DNA of 5,580 bases from an uncultured Rubrobacteraceae bacterium (GTDB taxonomy: Bacteria > Actinomycetota > Rubrobacteria > Rubrobacterales > Rubrobacteraceae). Below, in pieces: positions 1 through 4,529 of this stretch. Under the pieces are notes generated by a model. That model saw only the letters and a list, made by a program, of their open reading frames with translations. It ran no database searches and was not told the origin of the DNA. Every line of letters starts with the position of its first letter. The stretch's first letter is position 1. The DNA lies in NCBI GenBank assembly GCA_902805985.1, contig CADCUW010000298.1, forward strand, positions 1 to 5,580, given 5' to 3'. Made by a program: the position numbers and the translations under genes.

Positions 1-260
1 GCGTAGAGGGTGCAGCCCGGGAGGCGCCAGCCGCCCAGAGAGTTCGCGGCCTCGCGGATGGCGAGGAGCTCGGCGTGGGCCGTGGGGTCGCCGGTCGTCT
101 CGCGTTCGTTGGCGGCGACGGCGAGGATCTCTTCTCCCCTGGCCACCACGGCTCCCACGGGAACCTCTCCCCTGGCGGCCGCCTCCTCGGCTGCGAGCAG
201 GGCGCGGCGCATCATGGCGAGGTCGGTCTGCTCGGCGGCGGTAAGTGGTCTGTATGACAC
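1..260 (-). CDS. tadA: tRNA adenosine(34) deaminase TadA, partial (C-terminus beyond left edge)
   Basis: TadA converts adenosine-34 in the anticodon of tRNA-Arg(ACG) to inosine, using a zinc-activated water, in the cytoplasm. About 86 codons are visible. The reading GEVPVGAVV (about residues 33-41), then DPTAHAELLAIREA with the HAE motif at 69-77 (His about residue 62 as zinc ligand, Glu as proton shuttle), then GGWRLPGCTLYA at the edge, is the standard first half of the family. The PCxxC zinc ligands would lie just outside the window. I chose the GTG at 258-260 because the protein then begins about 15 residues before the conserved MRRALxxA helix, a usual length. The ATGs at residues 16-17 are alternatives. 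No Shine-Dalgarno is visible before the GTG; an extended -10-like element seven bases upstream would give a leaderless message. Other cytidine-deaminase-fold enzymes are possible but fit the spacing less well. Confidence 0.9.
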   Translation of the reverse strand, partial: MSYRPLTAAEQTDLAMMRRALLAAEEAAARGEVPVGAVVARGEEILAVAANERETTGDPTAHAELLAIREAANSLGGWRLPGCTLY

Positions 261-267
261 GGGGTCG

Positions 268-276
268 ATGATAGCA
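268..276 (-). promoter_or_regulatory. possible extended -10 promoter for leaderless tadA
   Basis: On the minus strand the sequence reads TGC-TATCAT followed by seven bases and then the GTG start of tadA. This matches an extended -10 (TGn plus a TATAAT-like hexamer) that would place the transcription start at or next to the start codon. There is no convincing -35 at 17-18 bases, where the sequence is C-rich, and no ribosome binding site. Leaderless messages are common in actinobacteria, so the arrangement is plausible, but a single hexamer match is weak evidence. Confidence 0.3.
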
Positions 277-341
277 AGGGGGCCGGGGCAGGGCGTGTGT
301 TATAGAGGGTGTTCTCTTTAGGCCTCCGTAGAGGTGGTGTG

Positions 342-1030
342 CAACAGGGTCGCGTCACCGACTGGCAGTACGCCGACTTCCCAACCTCCTACTACGACGA
401 GACAACCAGCACGTAAAGGCCAAAGGCGACGAGGCGGTCGTCGCGATCAACCCCGGCGTCCAGACAGGCGAGTGCTACATGTCCGTCTCGGACATCGTGG
501 TGAACTCCGAGGGCTCCCACGAAAAGTACCTCTCGTCCTACTCCGCTCAGGACTGGGTGAAGGGCTACGATCCCGGCCGTTTCCGGCACCTCGTCTACGA
601 CTCACCCGACGCAACAATGATGAAGCAGGACGTCGCCGCGAGCAAGGGATGGAACGCGGGCCTGATCTACGTTACCGCGGACGTTCTCCCGAACCCGTGG
701 GACACCCTCCCCTCCGTCCCCTACTTCGAAGCCAAGAAGCAGCAAGCCGCTGACTCGACGGCACCGCTCCTAACCCCCGTCTCGCCCAAGCCCGGTGCGA
801 CGACCCACGACAGGACACCCCTCGTAAGGGCGAGGGTCACGGACCACCCTTACGATCTCCTTAGGGACGATATAAGGCTCTAAATCGCCGGCAAGCGGAT
901 TCCGGCGTCCAGCACCCGGTACTCGGATGGGGCGCTCTCTTACACGCTGCGCCGACTCACGACGGGCAGAAATACCGTGAAGGTCGTCGCCGCGGACCCG
1001 AATATGCCGGGGAGCGTCTCCCGCGCCCGT
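342..1030 (+). pseudogene. spherulation-specific family 4 (spherulin-4-like) protein, degraded remnant
   Basis: Recognisable C-terminal part of a spherulin-4-like protein (glycoside-hydrolase-like barrel, usually secreted or on the cell surface). The order is RVTDWQYADFPTSYYDE (351-401), VKAKGDEAVVAINPG (413-457), TGECYMSVSDIVVNSEGS (467-520), RFRHLVYDSP (580-609) and the family hallmark YVTADVLPNPWDTLPS (668-715). A second region from about 752 on (SPKPGATTHDRTP, DDIRL, RNTVKVVAADP) looks like a bacterial C-terminal Ig-like or repeat domain. Damage: the N-terminal half is absent; the frame changes between YYDE and NQHVKAKG, consistent with loss of one base at about 402-403; TAA at 881-883 sits where the pattern DDIRLYxxGK expects Tyr; and the end runs without its own stop into the 3' end of ynfA on the other strand. 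A GTG/ATG-started fragment could still be translated from 479, but a functional product is unlikely. The family call rests on motif recognition. Confidence 0.75.
881..883 (+). other. in-frame nonsense codon inside the spherulin-like pseudogene
   Basis: TAA follows GAC GAT ATA AGG CTC, and the same frame continues as ATC GCC GGC AAG with clear domain-like sequence through SYTLRRLTTGRNTVKVVAADP. The position is where a Tyr codon (TAC or TAT) would be expected, so one substitution explains it. It is evidence for loss of function independent of the upstream frameshift. Confidence 0.7.
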
Positions 1031-1366
1031 CTAGCCTCTAGCCGGAAGAACCATCACCAGGACGCCCGAGATGCAGATCACGACGCCGAGCAGGTCGTAG
1101 CGGTCAGGCCGAAAACCGTCCACGAGGACGCCCCAGGCGAGGGCCAGGGCGATGAAGACACCCCCGTACGCGGCGTAGACCCTCCCGAACTCCGCTATGG
1201 GCTGCAGGGCGGCCACAAAACCGTAGAGCGTCAGCACCCCGGCACCGGCCAGCGCCCACAACACGGGCTTCTGCTCGCGCACCCATCCCCAGACGAGGTA
1301 GCCGCCCCCGATCTCACACAGCCCGGCCAGCACGAACAGCGCTCCCACGACGAGCAACTTCAACAT
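1031..1366 (-). CDS. ynfA: YnfA / UPF0060 family SMR-type membrane protein
   Basis: A 111-residue inner-membrane protein of the YnfA (UPF0060) family, a branch related to small multidrug resistance transporters that work as dimers exchanging cationic compounds for protons. Four hydrophobic segments are visible at about 2-25, 35-54, 63-84 and 90-108. Hallmarks: LCEIGGGYL in helix 1 with Glu18, which corresponds to the essential membrane-embedded Glu of SMR proteins; [17 protein letters not shown] (54-70), the family signature; and VDG followed by YDLLG before helix 4. Length is normal (about 108). ATG is preceded by GAGGGG at nine bases. It lies 122 bases after the second arsC on the same strand, so it could be read through from the ars operon, but no evidence fixes this. 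True substrates of the family are poorly settled; a link to arsenic is inference from position only. Its stop abuts the end of the convergent pseudogene. Confidence 0.9.
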   Translation of the reverse strand: MLKLLVVGALFVLAGLCEIGGGYLVWGWVREQKPVLWALAGAGVLTLYGFVAALQPIAEFGRVYAAYGGVFIALALAWGVLVDGFRPDRYDLLGVVICISGVLVMVLPARG

Positions 1367-1488
1367 CCCCGAGAACCCCTCTCCACAACACCTGACGACC
1401 TGGGCCGGAGGTTACACCCTCATGGGCCGGAAGGCGCCGCCGGAAGGCCCACTTTCGCGGTTTCCTATCCGGGTCATCTTCGGCGGCT
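1367..1488 (-). other. arsC-ynfA intergenic spacer with small potential RNA hairpins
   Basis: This 122-base spacer contains several short foldable segments on the transcript strand: CCGC-GAAA-GUGG (GNRA-type tetraloop), an outer GGGCC...GGCCC pairing at 1424-1450 that encloses two copies of CCTTCCGGC-type sequence (direct repeats at 1426-1435 and 1439-1448), and GAGA...UCUC at 1371-1383 with the ynfA GAGGGG ribosome binding site partly in the loop. None has a U-tract, so I do not call a terminator, and none matches a riboswitch family I know. Confidence 0.3.
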
Positions 1489-1995
1489 TCAGCTTCGCTG
1501 AGAGGCCGTCCGGAGGCGTCCCGCCCTCTCGCGCTCCCGGATCTCCCTGAGCCTCTCCATCTCCGCTTCAGGATGCTCCAGCCAGTCCCTGACCCTGATC
1601 TCTATCTCGTCCCGCACCTGGCGGAACCGCTCCAACGTGGAGTCGTAGGGGATGCTTTCGTCGGAGCGCGGGTCGTTGAAGACCCACGAGAACCGCGTCC
1701 CCACGCCGGGGAAGGTCTTGGGACACCGCTCCTCGGCGCGGGCGCACACGATGACGAGGTAGTTGAAGAACTCTATGCCGAGATAGGTCCCGAGGCTCTT
1801 CGGACGTTGATCGGTGATGTCTACCCCGATCTCCCCCATCGCCTCGACCGCGCAGGGATGGACCCTCTCGGTCGGTTCCGGGCCCGCGCTGTAGACCTCG
1901 AAGCGGTCGCCCGCGAGATGACGCAAGAACCCCTCGGCCATCTGGCTCCTCGCGAAGTTCTGGGTACACAAGAACAGCACCTTCTGCCTCCTCAA
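1489..1995 (-). CDS. arsC: arsenate reductase ArsC, thioredoxin-coupled LMW-phosphatase type (second copy, divergent)
   Basis: Cytoplasmic reductase of As(V) to As(III) with the low-molecular-weight tyrosine phosphatase fold. The P-loop CTQNFARS holds nucleophile Cys10 and Arg16. The second and third redox cysteines are Cys84 and Cys91 (C-x6-C-P), as in the S. aureus and B. subtilis type, which relays the disulfide to thioredoxin. Asp108-Pro109 is the catalytic acid pair. The whole fold is present (VLFLC strand, SAG, AMGEIGVDI, FQ/RQVRDEI helix). Oddities: Phe14 occupies the P-loop position that is normally Ser, Gln12 replaces the usual Gly, and a charged Arg/Glu-rich tail (about 135-168) makes it some 25 residues longer than its neighbour. 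Start: TTG at 1995 has AAGGG at five bases overlapping the previous stop and keeps the usual N-terminus; GTG at 1980 has a better ribosome site but leaves only four residues before Cys. Eight bases separate it from the upstream arsC. Function in arsenate reduction is likely; some other LMW phosphatase role cannot be excluded. Confidence 0.88.
   Translation of the reverse strand: MRRQKVLFLCTQNFARSQMAEGFLRHLAGDRFEVYSAGPEPTERVHPCAVEAMGEIGVDITDQRPKSLGTYLGIEFFNYLVIVCARAEERCPKTFPGVGTRFSWVFNDPRSDESIPYDSTLERFRQVRDEIEIRVRDWLEHPEAEMERLREIRERERAGRLRTASQRS
1978..1992 (-). promoter_or_regulatory. strong Shine-Dalgarno favouring an alternative GTG start of the second arsC
   Basis: On the minus strand, AGGAGG (1987-1992), then six bases, then GTG (1978-1980), in frame with the second arsC. 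This is a near-ideal ribosome site and spacing, better than AAGGG before the TTG at 1993-1995. Against it, the same AGGAGG encodes Arg-Arg in the longer protein, and the GTG start would replace the first Val of the conserved KVLFLC strand and drop the Lys. Both starts give an intact P-loop. Confidence 0.4.
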
Positions 1996-2003
1996 AAGGA
2001 CCC

Positions 2004-2435
2004 TTACTTCCCGTCCAGCAGCTCGGATCGGATAAGTGTCCGTATCCTATCTCTCACCGTCCGGAACGCCTCCATACGCTCCTCTCCTTCGCCCTTGACA
2101 GCCGAAGGGTCCGGCAACGACCAGTGCAGGCGCCTCTTCGCCCCGGGGAAGACCGGGCAGGCTTCGTTGGCGTCGTCGCAGACCGTCACGACGTAGTCGA
2201 AGGGCTCGCCGAGGTACCGGTCCAGTGTCTCGGACTCCTGGCCGGAGATGTCCACGCCGAGCTCCCCCATCGCCTCTGTTGCCTCGGGCCTGACGTGGGT
2301 TGCCTCCGTCCCGGCGCTGAAGGGCTCGAAGCGGTCTCCAGCCAGGCCCCCTAACAGACCTTCGGCCATCTGGGAGCGGGCAGAGTTGTGGGTGCAGAGG
2401 AAGAGCACCCGGGTCCGACCTCGGGCTTCAGACAC
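2004..2435 (-). CDS. arsC: arsenate reductase ArsC, thioredoxin-coupled LMW-phosphatase type (first copy)
   Basis: A 143-residue arsenate reductase with canonical features. The P-loop CTHNSARS holds Cys14 and Arg20; Cys86 and Cys93 lie in TVCDDANEACP, giving the three-cysteine relay to thioredoxin; Asp109-Pro110 is the catalytic pair; and EAFRTVRDRIRTLI forms the last helix. It would reduce arsenate that enters through phosphate transporters, supplying arsenite to ArsM and to the ArsR sensor. Start is GTG at 2433-2435 with GGAGG six bases upstream. The first eight bases (GTGTCTGA) overlap the end of arsR, whose TGA lies inside them, so translational coupling is expected. The following arsC begins eight bases after its stop. 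It is similar to that copy along the whole fold, which indicates an old tandem duplication or co-recruitment. Length is normal for the family. Confidence 0.95.
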   Translation of the reverse strand: MSEARGRTRVLFLCTHNSARSQMAEGLLGGLAGDRFEPFSAGTEATHVRPEATEAMGELGVDISGQESETLDRYLGEPFDYVVTVCDDANEACPVFPGAKRRLHWSLPDPSAVKGEGEERMEAFRTVRDRIRTLIRSELLDGK

Positions 2436-2841
2436 CTTTGGCCTCCATGTCCAGGCTCAGGTGGTCGGCGGTCTCGGCGAGCAGGCCGTGGGCGGCGGCA
2501 CGGCTCAAGGAGTAGAAGCTCCACCGGCCACGTCTCTCCTCGTGCGCGAGCCCGGCCTCCTTAAGCTTCTTCATGTGGTAGGAGACCTTCGACTGGCCCA
2601 TCCCGAAGTACGCCTCGAACTCGCAGACGCAGATGCCGGCGTCCTGGTCCTCCGCCGGGACACCGCAGTCGGGCAGGCTGCAGCAACCCCGGCCCCCGGC
2701 CATCATGCCGAGCATCCTGACCCGGATGGGATCGGAGAGGGCGCTCCCGAGCGCGACTAGACGCCCGATCCGCGCTTCGTCGTCCACGCCCCCCGAGGCG
2801 CGGCCGTACCGAGAGATCACGCCCAGGCTCTGCTTCGGCAT
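2428..2841 (-). CDS. arsR: ArsR/SmtB-family arsenic-responsive repressor
   Basis: A 137-residue winged-helix metalloregulator that should repress its own operon and release DNA when As(III) binds. The order is an N-terminal tail of about 27 residues, the LVALGSALSDPIRVRML helix (28-44), the cysteine segment, the recognition helix region AYFGMGQSKVSYHMKKLKEAGL (77-98) and the wing EERRGRWSFYSL. The classical site ICVCEF gives Cys71 and Cys73 at the start of the DNA-binding helix. A further cluster, GCCSLPDC (Cys53, Cys54, Cys59), lies ahead of it and is more than the usual two or three ligands. The ATG is three bases after the arsM stop and has GCGGGG upstream, so it is translated within the operon as the second gene. 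The palindrome at 3686-3701 is its probable target. A response to antimony or another soft metal is also possible. Confidence 0.93.
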   Translation of the reverse strand: MPKQSLGVISRYGRASGGVDDEARIGRLVALGSALSDPIRVRMLGMMAGGRGCCSLPDCGVPAEDQDAGICVCEFEAYFGMGQSKVSYHMKKLKEAGLAHEERRGRWSFYSLSRAAAHGLLAETADHLSLDMEAKGV

Positions 2842-2844
2842 CCG

Positions 2845-3666
2845 CTACCCCGCTTCCGGCTTGCGGGCCCGAACAAACGCGCTGGCGGCCGGTACCTCGC
2901 GGAGCGCGGCGCGCTTCTCTTCGGTGTCGAGGTCCTCTATCGTCTCGGGATCGTAGACGTTGGTGACCTCCACGGAGACGTCCTCGAAGCCGGCCGCCGC
3001 GAGCAGGCCTTCGTACTCCCCCTTCTCAAGCGCCCCGACCACACACCCGGTCCAGAGGCCCACCGTCTCGAGCACTTCCTCGGGAAGGTCCTTCTTATCG
3101 CCCAGGAAGACCACGTCGGAGACGGCGAAGCGGCCCCCCGGCTTGAGCACCCTGAAAGCCTCCGAGATGACGCGGGGTTTGTCCGTGGAGAGGTTGACGA
3201 CGCAGTTGCTTATGACGACGTCCACGTGCGCATCCGGCAGTGGGACGGCCTCGATCTCACCCTTCAGAAACACCGCGTTCCCGACCCCGGCCTCCTCCCG
3301 GTTCTTCCGGGCAAGCTCCAGCATCTCATCGGTCATGTCCAGACCGTAGGCCTTCCCGCCGGGAGCGACCCGGCGCGCGGAGAGCAGCACGTCGATCCCG
3401 CCCCCGCTCCCGAGGTCCAGCACGACCTCCCCCGGCGAGAGATCCGCCAGCGCCACCGGGTTCCCGCAACCCAGCGAAGCTTCGGCGGCCAGAAGCGGCA
3501 ACTCGCCCCTCTCCGACTCCGAGTAGCTCGCCCCGGAGAGATCCGAGACCCGCACTGCCACATCCTCCCCACAACCCCCGCAACACGAACCCTCGTCTCC
3601 ACTCTCCACAGCGACGGCAAGCTCCGCGTACTTCTCCCTGACCCGGTCCCGCAAACCTTCCCTCAT
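2845..3666 (-). CDS. arsM: arsenite S-adenosylmethionine methyltransferase ArsM
   Basis: Cytoplasmic SAM-dependent enzyme that methylates As(III) stepwise to mono-, di- and trimethyl species, some of them volatile. It has 273 residues, a normal length. Class I methyltransferase motifs: [16 protein letters not shown] (82-97) as the SAM loop, [14 protein letters not shown] (107-120) with the ribose-binding Asp, and [15 protein letters not shown] (172-186). The arsenite-binding cysteines of the family are recognisable as Cys67 (GCGNP), Cys155 (SNCVVNLS) and Cys208 (WTGCVVGAL). An additional N-terminal CCGGC (28-32) is present, as in many bacterial ArsM. ATG at 3664-3666 is preceded by GAGGT at five bases. 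It is the first gene after the operon promoter and is followed by arsR after three bases. A generic SAM methyltransferase is unlikely given the cysteine set and the neighbours. Confidence 0.95.
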   Translation of the reverse strand: MREGLRDRVREKYAELAVAVESGDEGSCCGGCGEDVAVRVSDLSGASYSESERGELPLLAAEASLGCGNPVALADLSPGEVVLDLGSGGGIDVLLSARRVAPGGKAYGLDMTDEMLELARKNREEAGVGNAVFLKGEIEAVPLPDAHVDVVISNCVVNLSTDKPRVISEAFRVLKPGGRFAVSDVVFLGDKKDLPEEVLETVGLWTGCVVGALEKGEYEGLLAAAGFEDVSVEVTNVYDPETIEDLDTEEKRAALREVPAASAFVRARKPEAG

Positions 3667-3685
3667 GCCGACCTCACCCCTTCAC

Positions 3686-3701
3686 ATCAATATTTGTTGA
3701 T
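3686..3701. promoter_or_regulatory. ArsR-type operator, perfect inverted repeat
   Basis: ATCAA-TATTTG-TTGAT is a perfect 5-6-5 inverted repeat in an AT-rich island within GC-rich DNA, 20 bases before the arsM start. ArsR/SmtB proteins typically bind AT-rich imperfect palindromes of this kind. It begins just downstream of the predicted -10 (3705-3710) and would cover the transcription start, so bound ArsR would block initiation. Assignment to this ArsR is inference from position and form. Confidence 0.75.
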
Positions 3702-3704
3702 TTA

Positions 3705-3734
3705 ATCCTAGACCGCCCGCGTCCGTCATGTCAA
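3705..3734 (-). promoter_or_regulatory. sigma70-type promoter of the ars operon
   Basis: Minus strand: TTGACA at 3729-3734 (perfect -35), an 18-base GC-rich spacer, and TAGGAT at 3705-3710 (four of six to TATAAT). Initiation is expected about 6-8 bases further on, inside or at the edge of the ATCAA-N6-TTGAT operator, leaving a leader of about 30 bases to the arsM ATG. The promoter serves arsM, arsR and both arsC genes, which are spaced by 3, -8 and 8 bases; read-through to ynfA is possible. Confidence 0.75.
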
Positions 3735-3906
3735 GGGACGGCGGATGCGAAGATCGCCGCGCCCAGCGCTCCGCCGGAGGTCGCCGGGTCTTTGGGGGAT
3801 GCTCGCGGGGCCATTCGAGGTACTTTTCTCGCCCGGCTTAGCTGTCGGGGCCGAATCCCGACGGCACGAAGAAGGAGACCTCTAGACACAATGAGCATGA
3901 CCACGA

Positions 3907-4160
3907 GGCGACGTCGGGCTCGGGTACCTCAGCCTCGGCCAGCCGCTCACCACGCTCTCCGGCGGCGAGCGACAGCGGCTCAAGCTGGCCACCCGCATGG
4001 GGGAGAAGGGCAACGTCTCATGGCGCACACCGACTGGATCATCGACCTCGGCCCCGGCGCCGGCCACGACGGAGGCCGAATCGTCTTCGAGGGCACCCCG
4101 GCAGACCTGGTCGCCGCCAGCTCCATCCTCACCGGCGAGCACCAGGCAGACTACGTCGGC
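3907..4160 (+). pseudogene. UvrA-like ABC ATPase (small UvrA paralogue), C-terminal remnant with internal deletion
   Basis: Frame 1 from about 3910 reads [20 protein letters not shown] followed by [16 protein letters not shown] up to 4017. This carries the ABC signature LSGGERQR as found in short UvrA paralogues linked to drug or DNA-damage resistance. Another frame from 4020 reads [19 protein letters not shown] and then [28 protein letters not shown], the normal C-terminal end of the same family. The part in between (Walker B and D-loop of the type VLDEPTTGLH and the H-loop, roughly 40 residues) is missing, and the two parts are out of frame, so one deletion of non-triplet length explains both. 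Everything upstream of the signature is also absent, and the last frame runs on without the usual stop to about 4400. It cannot be a working ATPase. It points away from the ars operon and has no promoter I can see. Confidence 0.8.
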
Positions 4161-4529
4161 CGACCGGAGCCTCTGTGGACACCGCGAGACGAGGCTCATC
4201 TTTTTCGACTCGTCCCCCGTGGACCGATCAGCGATGTTGTCGCTGCCACGAGCACAGGAACCTACCGCGCAAGCGTCGGTTGCGGGTGGTCGATGCCGGC
4301 CACGAAGCACCCGACCGTGCCCCAAAGCACGAACACTACACCGGCGATACAGGCATATTGCGGATGTCCCTACCAAAATACAGGATTCTACGTAGTATAA
4401 CCTTGATTACTAGGGTTATACTAAACTCTAGAATCACGTATAGATTACCTGTTGCACGACGCCACTCCCGTAGCACGCCGAAGATCCTGCAAAACCTGCT
4501 TTTTCTCCCGAGTTACCTGTACTTCTAGT
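4161..4529. other. gene-free spacer between uvrA remnant and argG
   Basis: I find no credible gene on either strand in these about 370 bases. The left part is GC-rich and carries only the open tail of the uvrA remnant. From about 4370 to 4450 the sequence becomes clearly AT-richer than its surroundings and contains the inverted repeat at 4384-4435 and two copies of GATTAC (4405-4410, 4443-4448). The stretch at 4487-4505 has a short direct repeat CCTGC and a T5 run but does not fold as a terminator. The argG 3' end has no obvious intrinsic terminator here. Confidence 0.5.
4384..4435. repeat. long interrupted inverted repeat in AT-rich patch
   Basis: TAGTATAACC (4393-4402) is exactly inverted as GGTTATACTA (4414-4423) around an 11-base centre. 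A second outer pair, GATTCTA (4384-4390) and TAGAATC (4429-4435), is also exact, offset by 2 and 5 unpaired bases. In total 17 base pairs are symmetric over 52 bases. There is no GC-rich stem base or T-run, so it is not a standard terminator. It could be an operator of a lost gene, a recombination site, the end of a vanished mobile element or a cruciform-forming sequence; nothing in the window decides between these. Confidence 0.7.

Noticed and set aside
1421..1450. GGGCC/GGCCC pairing considered as the terminator of the ars operon.
   Set aside because: No U-tract follows on the transcript strand, and the stem is interrupted by direct repeats; evidence is insufficient.
1573..2196. Long plus-strand open frame opposite the two arsC genes, and similar ones opposite arsR, arsM and argG.
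   Set aside because: These are antisense shadows of well-supported genes in GC-rich DNA; their translations show no family features.
3326..3620. Minus-strand open frames overlapping arsM in other frames.
   Set aside because: arsM is continuous and complete with all motifs in one frame; the others are shadows, not frameshift evidence.
3843..3863. T-arm-like hairpin (GTCGGG, 7-base loop GCCGAAT, CCCGAC) that recalls the 3' end of a tRNA gene.
   Set aside because: The loop lacks the conserved TT, no matching acceptor or anticodon arm is found upstream, and GC-rich DNA gives such hairpins often. Not called as a tRNA or attachment site.
4200..4340. Frame reading [20 protein letters not shown] and then GHEAPDR, faintly like the zinc ribbon end of a TnpB/OrfB transposase, followed by an inverted repeat.
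   Set aside because: The second cysteine pair and the catalytic Asp context are missing and no other part of such a protein is present. The resemblance is too weak to call a mobile element.
3792..4400. A 202-codon open frame on the plus strand across the ars promoter flank and the uvrA remnant.
   Set aside because: Only its middle (4020-4160) resembles a known protein. The beginning is unrecognisable and the conserved signature is in another frame, so it is a chance opening through a pseudogene.
4487..4505. CCTGCAAAACCTGC followed by a T5 run, considered as a terminator near the argG end.
   Set aside because: CCTGC is repeated directly, not inverted, so no stable stem forms, and the T run is on the wrong strand for argG.
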